NCBI RefSeq assembly: GCF_004365705.1
Contig: NZ_SOBN01000003.1
Span: 310,001 to 374,000 of the forward strand
DNA length: 64,000 nucleotides
Direction of reading: 5' to 3'
Origin: Streptomyces sp. 846.5
GTDB taxonomy: Bacteria > Actinomycetota > Actinomycetes > Streptomycetales > Streptomycetaceae
Shown: piece after piece, positions 52,141 through 60,811 of the stretch
How positions within the stretch are numbered: position 1 is the stretch's first letter
Layout of the letters: every line of letters starts with the position of its first letter
Translations under genes and position numbers: made by a program
The notes under the pieces: model-generated
Database searches by the model: none
The model's input: only the letters and a program-made list of their open reading frames with translations
Told to the model about the DNA's origin: nothing

Positions 52141-53529
52141 TCAGGTTCGCAGTCGGTGGCCGACGGCTGTCCACAGATCGGCGAACGCCTCCCGCCAGCG
52201 CCAGTGCTCGGGAAGGTGCCAGGTCAGGGTCCGGCCTCCGGTGGCCAACCGCGCCGGGACGTTGATGAGTTGGCGGCGGATCGTGCCGGTGCGGGCTCTG
52301 GCGTGGAAGCCGGAGGCCAGGGTGCCCAGGGCTCGAGTCAGGTTGTGGGCGACGGCGGCCAGGGTCAGCCACGCGGCGTTCGCGGTGAACTTCCCCGAGG
52401 GCAGATGCCCCAGCGCCGAGTCCTCAAGATCGGCAAAAACCTGTTCCACAATGGCGTGCCGACGATGGTCCGCCTCGGCCTCGACCAGCGGCAACGGCGA
52501 GTCGGTGAACACCGCGTGGAACCGCCAGACGGTGAACAACTCGCCCTGCCCGTCCGGGACTCCGGCCTCGTTCAGGCGCTTGACCCGCCGCACCAGAAGT
52601 CGGGCGGTGGCCCGGTAGCGCTTGGCCTTGCCGGTGAACGCGGTGTACTGGATCTCGGCGACCTCCGCGTCCGAGACCCAGCGTTCCTCGTCCCGGTCCC
52701 AGATCGCCTTCGGGTACTTGATCGCCGTCCACGCGGTCTCGGGGATCGTCGCGATCAGTTCGCGGACCTTTTTGCGCTGCGCGACGGCGAGCGAGAACCG
52801 GACCTTGTTGCGGCGGCAGACGTCTACGACCTTGTGGGAGAAGAACGCGGAGTCGGCACGGACCACGATCATGCCGATCGCGCCCATCGCCCGCACCGTC
52901 CTGATGGCTTCGGCGATCAGGGAGGCGGCGCCCTTGGCGGAGCCGGCCGAGCCTTTGCGCAGGCGGGTGGCCACGATGACCGGCGCGGCTAGCGGGGTGG
53001 AGGCGGTGACGATCTGGAAGTGCAGGCCGCGGACCTTGGTGTAGCCGTATTCCGCGCCCTGCTTGCCGGCCCCGTAGACCTGCTTGACCTTCGAGTCGAT
53101 GTCCAGGTACACCACCTGGTCGCCGCCCGCGAGCAGGTTGCAGCGCCGGGCCAGGTTGCAGATGAACGCCCGTGCTGCGGACTCCAGTTGACGCACATGG
53201 CCCCAGGTGAACGCGCGCAGGAAAGTGCCAAGTGTGGACGGCGCGCGGATCCCGGCGAAGGCCCGGGCCATGGCACCGTGTCGCAGGACGTCGGTGTCGT
53301 CGATGCTGTCCGCCCCGGCGAGCATTCCCGCCACGAGCGACATCACCTTCGCGCCGACGGCTGCCCCGGCGCCGTTCGCGGCATCCTTGAGCTGCACCTT
53401 CTCCCGGGCCAGCGCGGGCAGGCCGCACCGCTCGGCCAACCGCACCGCCGCAGCCAGGCCACCGAACGCCAGGAGATTCGGGTCATCGAACGCCGCGAAG
53501 GTCGCTGCGGCGGTGTGGGAAGATTTCAT
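52141..53529 (-). CDS. IS1380-family transposase
   Basis: 462 residues, intact. IS1380-type DDE features include VVYLDIDSKVKQVYG, VRADSAFFSHKVV and the C-terminal HAIVEQVFADLEDSALGHLP. No break is visible, so the element may still be active. I could not find convincing terminal inverted repeats or a target duplication, so its ends are left undefined. It lies between yefM-yoeB and the IS4-family element. Confidence 0.9.
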   Translation of the reverse strand: MKSSHTAAATFAAFDDPNLLAFGGLAAAVRLAERCGLPALAREKVQLKDAANGAGAAVGAKVMSLVAGMLAGADSIDDTDVLRHGAMARAFAGIRAPSTLGTFLRAFTWGHVRQLESAARAFICNLARRCNLLAGGDQVVYLDIDSKVKQVYGAGKQGAEYGYTKVRGLHFQIVTASTPLAAPVIVATRLRKGSAGSAKGAASLIAEAIRTVRAMGAIGMIVVRADSAFFSHKVVDVCRRNKVRFSLAVAQRKKVRELIATIPETAWTAIKYPKAIWDRDEERWVSDAEVAEIQYTAFTGKAKRYRATARLLVRRVKRLNEAGVPDGQGELFTVWRFHAVFTDSPLPLVEAEADHRRHAIVEQVFADLEDSALGHLPSGKFTANAAWLTLAAVAHNLTRALGTLASGFHARARTGTIRRQLINVPARLATGGRTLTWHLPEHWRWREAFADLWTAVGHRLRT

Positions 53530-53845
53530 TTAGGACGTGCCTTGTCTTACCGCGAGCTGGAAGCGTAGAGAACTCCCATACTGGCAGGTCACAGGGCACG
53601 TCTTCTTCGTTGGGTCAGCCTCTCACGGTCACCGGTCGGTGGATCGAGGCTGAAGGCAGCAGCGGACGAGAAGTGTTCAGATGTAGTGAGAGACGTTGAG
53701 GCAGATCGCCGCCCGAGCACTCCAGGGTGTGACTGTGCATCGGGAGACAGATGGCCATGGCCGACCGACTTGCTGTCGTAGGTGTCCAGGATCAGGACGT
53801 TGCCGAGTCCCGGAGCCCGATGTGGCTGTCGGCAACCCGATGGGG
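53530..53845. other. Gap between two insertion sequences
   Basis: About 316 bases with no recognised gene. An imperfect inverted repeat, GACGTGCCTTGT (53534-53545) and ACAGGGCACGTC (53589-53600), could be part of an insertion sequence end. Short open frames here resemble no family I know. Confidence 0.4.
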
Positions 53846-53855
53846 GAATTAGGCC

Positions 53856-55334
53856 CAATGCCACTCATTTAGGCCGTAGTTGACCCTGTATCCTGCCGTG
53901 CGTGGATCTCGAAGCGGGCGCTGGGGTGGGCCGCCGTGCGGCAGATGAGATGGCGGTTGGCGTGCTGACGCGGACCTTTCCGGCGGATTTGGTTGATCTC
54001 GTTATCGACCTGTCCGGCCGGAGAGAGAAGCGGACACGCAAGCTGCCCGCCCGGTTCATGTTCTATTTCGTGCTCGCTTTGTGCTTGTTCCCTCAGGAGT
54101 CCTATCGGTCGACGATGAAGATTCTGATGGGGGCCTTCGGGCGTAGTGCGGAGGATCAAAGAGTGCCGACGGCGGCGGCGATCGGGTATGCCCGCCGCCG
54201 CTTGGGATCCGACGCCGTGGAAGCAATCGTCCGCGAGGTCATACGGCCGGTAGCCGACAAGGAGACGCAGGGCGCGTGGTATCGGGACTGGCGGTTGGTC
54301 GCATTCGACGGAAGCGTCTTCACCGTGCCTGATACCGAGGAGAACGACCGCGAGTTCGGTCGTCCCGGGTCCGGTCGGGGTGACGGGAGGGGAGCTTATC
54401 CGCAAGTGCAGACGGCGTGCCTTGTTGAGTTGGGCACGCATGCGGTCTTCGATGCCAGAATTGATCGGTACTCCACATCGGAGACTGTGCTGATCGAGGA
54501 GATGTTCGGATCCCTCCAACCTGGGATGCTGGCGCTCGCGGACCGTGGCATCTACGGGTTCCACAAGTGGATCCTGGCAGCCGAAACCGGTGCTGACCTT
54601 CTATGGAGGGTGGCATCCAATCTCATCTTGCGCCCCATCGAGTACTTGGCCGACGGCTCGTATATTGCCGAGGTAATACCGCCCAAGAAATCAGGAGCGA
54701 CCTCGTTCCAGCTGCGTGTCATTGAATACAAGCTACCGCAGACAAAGAACGGGAAAGACGAGTTGTACCGCCTCGTGACGACGATTATGGATCCCGTCAA
54801 GGCACCGGCTAAAGAGCTTGCGATTATCTATCATGAGCGATGGGATGTTGAAGGATTTCTCAAGCAGATCAAGGGTATCCAGCTCAACGATGAGCGTATC
54901 CTTCGTTCCAAGTCGCCGGATGGTGTCCGGCAGGAATTCTGGGCACATCTCGCCGTACACTACGCAACGGTACACATCATGATGGACGCCGCCCGCGCGG
55001 CAGGGTTAGATCCCGACCGGATCTCCCATAAGGAGACTGTTCGTATCATCCGGTCCCGCATATGGAGGCCGGAATCTTTCCCCCCTCGCTCACCGTGAAG
55101 AACACTATCTCCTCCTTCTGGGCGAAGTGGCGAGCGAAGTCAACATGGAGCGACGGAATCGCTGCTATCCCCGGGTTGTCAAACGGAAAATGAGCAACTT
55201 TCCGGTCAAACGCGCCCACCCCCGCGAGCGCTACCAGCACAGCAGACCGCCCCACACAGCAGTCACCATCACCGGCCCCTCCAAGGCATGCCACCGCCAA
55301 CGACCAGTCCAGAAGCCTTAAATGAGTGGCATTG
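53856..55334 (+). mobile_element. Complete IS4-family insertion sequence
   Basis: The ends are 16-bp perfect inverted repeats: CAATGCCACTCATTTA at 53856-53871 and its complement at 55319-55334. The 1479-bp element carries one transposase frame, which is shifted near its end. Its G+C is visibly lower than the surroundings. With the 10-bp duplication the insertion site is exactly defined: the 3' side of the HTH-ImmA gene. Confidence 0.95.
53902..55321 (+). pseudogene. IS4-family transposase, C-terminus in another frame
   Basis: The main frame (GTG 53902 to TGA 55098, 398 residues) has the IS4 N-terminal domain, catalytic Asp in VAFDGSVF and LADRGIYG, and the Y(2)R(3)E(6)K signature in YHERWDVEGFLKQIKG. 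After IWRPESFPP the conserved C-terminus continues one frame over (RRNRCYPRVVKRKMSNFPVK, to TAA 55319-55321). The shift falls in the C-rich run at 55079-55085. The catalytic core is complete, so activity is not excluded. Confidence 0.85.
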
Positions 55335-55356
55335 GAATTAGGCCAGTTGTGCGCTG

Positions 55357-56382
55357 CTATACCGTTGACGCGATCCTGAGGCCTTCGACAATCCGAGACG
55401 GCAAGGTGGCCCGGACCAGGGTGCTGTCGGTGGAGTCGAGGTAGGCAAGAAGTTTCTTGGGCTGCTCCGGTGGACCCAGGGGAACAGGTTCCACTCGACG
55501 CCACCCCCGCGCAGAGGCCGCCTTGATTGCTGTCAGGTAGCTGTTCTCGCTCATGCGCCCCAGTGTTCGGGCGCGCATGAGCAGAGCGGCCAGGGACACC
55601 TGCCACTCGCGTTTGAGCTCGAACAGGGTGGGCCAGTCGACGCTGGTGGGCAGCAGGTCGTGGATGTCGTCAGCCGGCATGAGGAAGGCGGCGGCGAACT
55701 GGTGCGCCTGCGTCTCGACTTCTTTGACCCCCCAGATCTGCTCGCCGTGCAGGACGAGGTGGGCGAGTTCGTGTGCGCTGTCGAAGCGGGAGCGGGCCCG
55801 GTCGTTCTTGTCGGACCCCAGGACGATTACCGGATGGTCGGCGAAGGGCAGGGAGAAGGCGTCGACGTCCGCGTTGTCCAGCGGGAGGCGTGTGACGGCG
55901 ACCCCGTGGGTTTCGAGCAGTCCAACCACGTCAGGCGCCGGGCCCGAGGGCAGTCCCCACATCATCCGTACGGTGGCCGCGACCTGCTCGATCTCGGCCC
56001 GTCCGGCTCCAAGGCCGCTCACGGGGAGCAGCGGGACATCGCTGGCGGGGAACTGTTGCGAGGACCAGGCGTCGACGGCCAGGTCGTGGGCGACGTGGGC
56101 GATGGCGCGGGCGCGGCGCCGGTCGGACACGGAGGTTCTGCGCAGTGACCGGAAGAAGCCCTCGTGGCTATCGACCGCTGCTTCGCAGAAGAACTTCGCC
56201 GGCACCGCGAGGATCGTGGCCAGCACGTCGACCGTCTCCAGGCTGGGTCGTGCTGCGCCACTCTCGAACTGGCTGATCGCGGCAGGAGTGAGGCCGCTCG
56301 CGCGGGCGAGCTGCGTTTGGCTCAGCCCTGCCAGTTCGCGAGCGGTGCGCAGCCGTGTGCGCTCGAACCCCTGCGTGTTCAT
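55357..56382 (-). CDS. Fused HTH-XRE and ImmA/IrrE metallopeptidase, divergent from CBASS
   Basis: 341 residues from ATG 56382, with GGGGAGAG upstream. Residues ~8-65 are an XRE helix-turn-helix (ELAGLSQTQLARASGLTPAA, ISQFESGAARPSLET). Residues ~150-290 are an ImmA/IrrE-type zinc peptidase with His204-Glu205 and His208 in DSAHELAHLVLHGE, then AAAFLMPADDI. It is transcribed away from the phospholipase gene of the CBASS operon. CBASS loci elsewhere have a divergent repressor and a related protease as two proteins (CapH and CapP); here both functions may be in one chain. The IS4 element is inserted 12 bp beyond its stop. Confidence 0.88.
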   Translation of the reverse strand: MNTQGFERTRLRTARELAGLSQTQLARASGLTPAAISQFESGAARPSLETVDVLATILAVPAKFFCEAAVDSHEGFFRSLRRTSVSDRRRARAIAHVAHDLAVDAWSSQQFPASDVPLLPVSGLGAGRAEIEQVAATVRMMWGLPSGPAPDVVGLLETHGVAVTRLPLDNADVDAFSLPFADHPVIVLGSDKNDRARSRFDSAHELAHLVLHGEQIWGVKEVETQAHQFAAAFLMPADDIHDLLPTSVDWPTLFELKREWQVSLAALLMRARTLGRMSENSYLTAIKAASARGWRRVEPVPLGPPEQPKKLLAYLDSTDSTLVRATLPSRIVEGLRIASTV

Positions 56383-56477
56383 CTCTCCCCTTGCCCGACC
56401 TGTCCGATCTTGGTCTCCACATCTTGGCGGAAGGCGCACGTCCTGCGTGCTCCAGGGTGCCCGGCGACACGACTCTA

Positions 56478-56515
56478 CGACTCGCGCGTGGAAGTGCACG
56501 CGGAAACGCAAGTCG
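56478..56515. promoter_or_regulatory. Nested inverted repeats between the HTH-protease and CBASS genes
   Basis: Outer arms CGACTCGCG (56478-56486) and CGCAAGTCG (56507-56515) differ at one position. Inner arms CGCGTG (56485-56490) and CACGCG (56497-56502) are perfect. An AT-rich stretch with TATTCT (56526-56531) follows on the CBASS side. A plausible operator for the divergent HTH protein. Confidence 0.5.
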
Positions 56516-56578
56516 TGATATTAAGTATTCTCGATGGCGAAGATCCGGCCCTGGGGCTGAGCCTTCGAACAACCCACG

Positions 56579-57529
56579 GTGGGGGCGGTTGAACTGACGA
56601 CGCGTTTCCAGATACTCGCCCTGGACGGCGGTGGTTTCCGAGGCATGTTCTCCGCCGCAGTCCTGGCCCGTCTCGAAGAAGATCTCGGCATCCGCATAGC
56701 CGATCACTTCGACCTGATAGCAGGCACCTCGACCGGCGGCATCATCGCCTTGGGCCTGGGCCTCGGACTGTCCCCGCAGCAGATCCTCAAGTTCTACACC
56801 GAGCACGGGCCGCGAATCTTCCGCGACCGCAGTCATCTGCGGGGCTTGCGGCAGCTGCTGCGCGCGAAGTACAGTGCCGAGCCGCTGCGGGCGGCCCTCA
56901 CTGAAGTCTTCGGCGAGCGGACATTCGGGGAGAGCACCAAACGCCTGGTGATCACCTCGTACAACATGGCCGCCGACGACGTGTACCTCTTCAGAACCCC
57001 GCACCTGGCCGGACTCAAACGAGACTGGCGCGAGAAGGCCGTCAATGTAGCGCTGGCCACCTCCGCCGCGCCAACCTACCTGCCCGGCATGCCCCTGGAC
57101 GGCGCACGACTGGTCGACGGCGGCGTCTGGGCGAACAACCCCGCCATGGTCGCGCTGACCGAGGCGGTGGGACCGCTGTCGGTACCCCTCGACTCCATTC
57201 GAGTGTTCAGCCTCGGCACCACCACCGACGTCCGCAGCCGCCACCATCGGCTCGACCGCGGCGGCCTGCTGCCCTGGGCCGGCGACGCGGTCGAGGTGCT
57301 CATGCGCGCGCAGAGCGAGAGCGCCACCAAGCAGGTCCGCCACTTCATCGGCAAGCGGAACGTACTCCGGCTCAATCCGACGGTCCCCACCGGCACCGTC
57401 GCCCTGGACGACGTCGACACCAGAACCCTGTCCGGCCTGGCTGGACACGTCAGCCGAGACGCCTCCCCGGCCGTACACCGCACGTTCTGCGATCACTACG
57501 CACCGCCCTACATCCCGCTCCACTCGTGA
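56579..57529 (+). CDS. capV: CBASS effector: patatin-like phospholipase (CapV-like)
   Basis: 316 residues. The patatin oxyanion motif DGGGFRG is at 16-22, the nucleophile Ser51 is in GTSTGG, and the catalytic Asp180 is in DGGVWANNP, so the Ser-Asp dyad is complete. CapV proteins degrade membrane phospholipids when they bind a cyclic dinucleotide (3'3'-cGAMP in the best known case), killing the infected cell. It is first in a three-gene operon with the CD-NTase 10 bp downstream. The GTG 56579 start has no clear RBS, so the N terminus is uncertain by a few residues. Confidence 0.93.
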   Translation: MGAVELTTRFQILALDGGGFRGMFSAAVLARLEEDLGIRIADHFDLIAGTSTGGIIALGLGLGLSPQQILKFYTEHGPRIFRDRSHLRGLRQLLRAKYSAEPLRAALTEVFGERTFGESTKRLVITSYNMAADDVYLFRTPHLAGLKRDWREKAVNVALATSAAPTYLPGMPLDGARLVDGGVWANNPAMVALTEAVGPLSVPLDSIRVFSLGTTTDVRSRHHRLDRGGLLPWAGDAVEVLMRAQSESATKQVRHFIGKRNVLRLNPTVPTGTVALDDVDTRTLSGLAGHVSRDASPAVHRTFCDHYAPPYIPLHS

Positions 57530-57539
57530 GGATTAAAAC

Positions 57540-58706
57540 GTGAACGCGCTCCACCAGACCCGGGGCAACACCGACTCGCTCGAACAGATGCTGTCCATGC
57601 TGCTCGACGGTGCCGTGGAAGTCCTCGACATCTCCCCGGACCTCCGCGACACAGCGGTCGGTATCTACACGGAGGTCGGGACCTGGCTCGCGGAGAATGG
57701 CAGCCCCGGCTGGGAGATCTACTCCCAGGGCTCCTTCCTCCTCGGCACGGTGGTCCGACCCCCCACGCCGAGCGGCGAGTACGACATCGACCTCGTCTGC
57801 CGACTCCCGCTGCTGGAAGCGAGCACCTCCAAGGAAGGACTCAAGCAGCGAGTGGGCGAGCAACTCGTCGCCTACCGCGCCTGGAAGCGGAACCGAGGAC
57901 ACACCGATGACCCCGACAGCCTGAAGTCCCGCCGGCGTTGCTGGACTCTCGGGTACCCCGGCTTCCACCTCGACGTACTGCCTGCCATCCCGGACCCTGA
58001 TCACCAGCCCAGTGGCATCCTTTTGACGGACAAGAACCTGAAGAAGTGGCAGTGCGGAAATCCTCTCGGCTACGCGGACTGGTTTCGCGGGCGCTCGGAG
58101 CTGTCCCACGCTCTGCTGGAGAAGCGGCACGCCAATGTTGCGGAGGTTCCCGAGTACCACATCCGCAGCACCCTGCAGCGTCTCGTGCAGGTTCTGAAGT
58201 GGCACTGCATGGTCTTCTTCTCGGACGATCTCGACAGTCGGCCGCCGTCGATCCTCCTGACCACCCTCGCCGGCCGCGCCTACCGAGGTGAGGACGATCT
58301 GTTCAACGCAGTGCGCAGAGTGCTCTCTGCTATGCAGCAGTTCATCGAGAACCGCGACGGCCAGTGGTGGGTTGCTAACCCTGCCCACGAAGCGGAAAAC
58401 TTCACCGACAAATGGAACGAATACCCTGAGCGTCGCCAGGCCTTCTTCTCCTGGTTCGACGAGGTCCGCACGACCATGGACAACCTGTCACTCATGGAGT
58501 CCAAGGGGCTGCACGTCGTCCACTCCCAGCTGCTCAAGTCCTTTACGGCCGAGCCCATAGAGCACTCCTTCGCACGCTATGCGGCCCGTATGGAGGCCCC
58601 TACCGATCAACGGATGGGCCCCACCGGCCTGCTGTCCCCGACCGCGACCGGTGCCCGCAGGAAGCCGAACACCTACTATGGCCAGCACCCCACCGCGTGC
58701 GCTTAA
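57540..58706 (+). CDS. CBASS CD-NTase (cyclic oligonucleotide synthase)
   Basis: 388 residues. The nucleotidyltransferase core has G64-S65 in SQGSFLLG, metal-binding Asp82 and Asp84 in EYDIDLVC, and the third Asp145 in GFHLDVLPA, so the catalytic triad is complete. A helical PAP/OAS-like C-terminal half follows. It should make a cyclic nucleotide signal on phage infection that activates the adjacent phospholipase. The extreme C-terminus ends ACA after RRKPNTYYGQ, a flexible tail like those conjugated by CBASS E1/E2 proteins. GTG 57540 has GAGG 8 bases upstream. The 3' end overlaps the E2 gene by 29 bases. Confidence 0.93.
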   Translation: MNALHQTRGNTDSLEQMLSMLLDGAVEVLDISPDLRDTAVGIYTEVGTWLAENGSPGWEIYSQGSFLLGTVVRPPTPSGEYDIDLVCRLPLLEASTSKEGLKQRVGEQLVAYRAWKRNRGHTDDPDSLKSRRRCWTLGYPGFHLDVLPAIPDPDHQPSGILLTDKNLKKWQCGNPLGYADWFRGRSELSHALLEKRHANVAEVPEYHIRSTLQRLVQVLKWHCMVFFSDDLDSRPPSILLTTLAGRAYRGEDDLFNAVRRVLSAMQQFIENRDGQWWVANPAHEAENFTDKWNEYPERRQAFFSWFDEVRTTMDNLSLMESKGLHVVHSQLLKSFTAEPIEHSFARYAARMEAPTDQRMGPTGLLSPTATGARRKPNTYYGQHPTACA

Positions 58707-59103
58707 CCTCGGCCTCCAGATGGCCGCCATAAAGGCTGCCGTCCCCAGCGCAGTCGGGACCGTGCGCAACGGAAGGCTCGTCTGCACGCTCACCTTGCAG
58801 CCCACCCCGATGAGCAGGATCTATACGGTGCGGCTCATCCACCGCCAGCAGCGCAGGCCCCGCGTGACCGTAGCCGATCCTCAGCTTGCACTGCATCCGG
58901 ACGCTACAGCTCTTCCGCACGTCTACGCCAATGGCGACCTGTGCCTGCACCTACCCGGCCAGTGGAAGGAGCACATGTTCCTGGCCGACACGATCCTGCC
59001 GTGGACAGCAGCCTGGCTCCTGCATTACGAACTCTGGCTGGCGCTCGGACGATGGACCGGAACCGGCATCGATCACGCCGTACCGGCACTCGAATCGGAG
59101 TGA
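58678..59103 (+). CDS. CBASS E2-like protein (short type II)
   Basis: 141 residues from ATG 58678. The stretch VYANGDLCLHLPGQW has Cys89 as the likely catalytic thiol, followed by LADTILPWTAAWLLHYELWL, TGTG and H, the conserved pattern of E2-like proteins in short type II CBASS. Such proteins link to or prime the CD-NTase in the manner of ubiquitin transfer. No E1 or JAB-type protease gene follows, which defines the short form. The gene starts inside the CD-NTase frame, so the two are coupled. Confidence 0.87.
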   Translation: MASTPPRALNLGLQMAAIKAAVPSAVGTVRNGRLVCTLTLQPTPMSRIYTVRLIHRQQRRPRVTVADPQLALHPDATALPHVYANGDLCLHLPGQWKEHMFLADTILPWTAAWLLHYELWLALGRWTGTGIDHAVPALESE

Positions 59104-59224
59104 TGACGTAGTAGGGATCTTCGGCCACTGGCTGGAGATGCCGACACAGACCTCCCCATCGAAGCGACGGCCGCCGAGTTGACCCGGTGACCGGGGGCGG
59201 CGGAGCGGCGGCCATCTGGGAGGC

Positions 59225-59363
59225 ATGAGTTCCTATGGCCGCGCCCCGACCTTCCTCGCGCTCACCGGCTACGAGTAGAGCCGCCCGGTGGCCACTGCCC
59301 TCGACGGCGACCGGGAGGCCGCCGCCAGCGTTGCCACTCACTCCCCGAAGTCGGCGCGGAACT
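59225..59363 (+). pseudogene. Degraded gene fragment truncated by the IS3-family element
   Basis: From ATG 59225 the frame reads MSSYGRAPTFLALTGYE, hits TAG (59276-59278), then continues SRPVATALDGDREAAASVA up to the insertion sequence edge. The part resembles the C-terminal region of some flavoprotein oxidoreductases, but the match is weak. The stop and the insertion both argue it is dead. Confidence 0.35.
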
Positions 59364-59390
59364 TGTCAAGTCAAATGAGACGATTTGATG

Positions 59391-60362
59391 CTATGAAGAC
59401 TGTTGTGCCGGTTCTGTCTCTGGTTGGGGTTCGTTGATCCAGACCTGTTCCGGGAGTTTGGGTGGCTGGGGTCGACGGGCGAAGCGTTCGGGGTGGCGGG
59501 CGTAAGCTTCGGCAAGGGTGGTGGCCCGCTGTTCGCGGACCAGTTCGGCGGTGCCGAAGTGGACTGACGCCGGGGTGTGCAGGCCGATGCCCGAGTGGCG
59601 GTGCTCGTGGTTGTAGTACGAGATGAACCCGTCGAACCAACTACGGGCTTCTTCAAGTGAGTTGAATGATTTTGGGAAGTCGCTCATGTACTTCATGGTC
59701 TTGAAGTTCGACTCGCTGAAGGGGTTGTCGTTGCTGACCTTGGGTCGGGAGTGGCTTCTGGTGACGCCGAGGTCGATCAGCAGTTGGGAGACCTTCTTGG
59801 AGGTCATCGCGGTGCCCCGGTCCGCGTGGACGGTTTCGGGCACGATGCCGTTGCGCTCGATGGTCTCGCGGATCAACTCCTCGGCGCGGTCGGCGGATTC
59901 GGCGCGTTCCACGGTCCAGCCGCAGATGTAGCGGCTGTAGATGTCGATGATGACGTAGGCGTGGTACCACTCGCCCTTGTTCGGCCCCTGAACCTTGGTG
60001 ATGTCCCAGGTCAGTACCTGGCACGGGGCTGTGGCCCGCAACTGGGGGACGGTCTTGGCCGGATGGGAGGCCAGCCTGCGGCGTTCCCCGCTCTGCCCGG
60101 CGGCCTCCAGGATCCGATACATGGTGCGTTCCGAGCAGTGGTATCGGCCCTCGTCCAGTTCCCGGGCCCAGACCTGGGCCGGGGCGAGGTCGGCGTACTG
60201 CGGGCGGTTGAGCAGGTCCAGCACGGCCTGCCGCTCGGTCGTGGAAAGCGCGGAAGCCGGCGAGGGGCGCGGTGCGCGCTCGCGCGGCGTCGGCGGGTGC
60301 AGGCGCCGGTAGTGCGTGGCTCGCGAGCGTCCGGTCAGCCGGCAGGCCGCCGTGGTGTTCAA
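59391..60362 (-). CDS. IS3-family transposase OrfB
   Basis: 323 residues from the first start codon; the frame is open further upstream to the orfA overlap. The DDE catalytic residues are in LTWDITKV, VHADRGTAM and NPFSESNFKTMKY. An N-terminal HTH_21-like region precedes the rve integrase core. The upstream part of the frame reads RALGEALRERGLKHAAEPLL, so OrfB is probably made as an OrfAB fusion through a -1 shift near the GGAAAAAC at 60456-60464. Confidence 0.92.
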   Translation of the reverse strand: MNTTAACRLTGRSRATHYRRLHPPTPRERAPRPSPASALSTTERQAVLDLLNRPQYADLAPAQVWARELDEGRYHCSERTMYRILEAAGQSGERRRLASHPAKTVPQLRATAPCQVLTWDITKVQGPNKGEWYHAYVIIDIYSRYICGWTVERAESADRAEELIRETIERNGIVPETVHADRGTAMTSKKVSQLLIDLGVTRSHSRPKVSNDNPFSESNFKTMKYMSDFPKSFNSLEEARSWFDGFISYYNHEHRHSGIGLHTPASVHFGTAELVREQRATTLAEAYARHPERFARRPQPPKLPEQVWINEPQPETEPAQQSS

Positions 60363-60415
60363 CTCCCGTTCCAGGCCGGTGAACGCCTCGTCGAGCAGGG
60401 GCTCGGCGGCGTGCT

Positions 60416-60811
60416 TCAGCCCGCGCTCTCGGAGAGCCTCTCCAAGAGCGCGTGTGTTTTTCCCAGCAGCTCCAAAGCGGCGTCGCGATGCGCCACGTCC
60501 TTCTCGAGGCGGGCGACCTTCTTGCGCAGCCGCTCAAGTTCCGCCTGTTCGGCGGCCTTCTTCGGCCGGGCCGCGGAGGTGCGCTGGTCGACCAGGGTGG
60601 CCGCCGCAGCGGCGTCGCGCGCGGCCCGCCACTCGATGATGTGCGAGTGGTAGAGCCGCTCGCGGCGCAGGATCGCGCCCTTCTCGCCGTTCGGGGCCGC
60701 GTCGTACTCAGCGACGATCCGCAGCTTGTACTGCGCCGTGAACGTGCGCCGCTTCGGGCGGGGCGCCGGGTCCTGCCCGGAGCCGGACGCGGGGGTGGTG
60801 GTACTGGCCAT
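60416..60811 (-). CDS. IS3-family transposase OrfA
   Basis: 131 residues. The HTH (RRTFTAQYKLRIVAEYDAA) is followed by a leucine-zipper-like coiled coil (QAELERLRKKVARLEKDVAH) of the kind that dimerises OrfA. It ends SESAG just before the orfB frame takes over. Confidence 0.92.
   Translation of the reverse strand: MASTTTPASGSGQDPAPRPKRRTFTAQYKLRIVAEYDAAPNGEKGAILRRERLYHSHIIEWRAARDAAAAATLVDQRTSAARPKKAAEQAELERLRKKVARLEKDVAHRDAALELLGKTHALLERLSESAG

Larger units (their letters stand above)
53846..55344. repeat. 10-bp target-site duplication flanking the IS4-family element
   Basis: GAATTAGGCC occurs at 53846-53855 and 55335-55344, directly outside the terminal inverted repeats. IS4-family elements usually duplicate about 9-12 bp. 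Confidence 0.93.

Noticed and set aside
51950..53610. Terminal inverted repeats of the IS1380-family element
   Set aside because: Hairpins and short repeats near both ends do not match each other, and no target duplication was found, so no element boundary is claimed.
59104..59363. A remnant cap3 or E1 gene downstream of the CBASS E2
   Set aside because: The short frames there show no JAB metal motif and no E1 Cys/ATP motifs.
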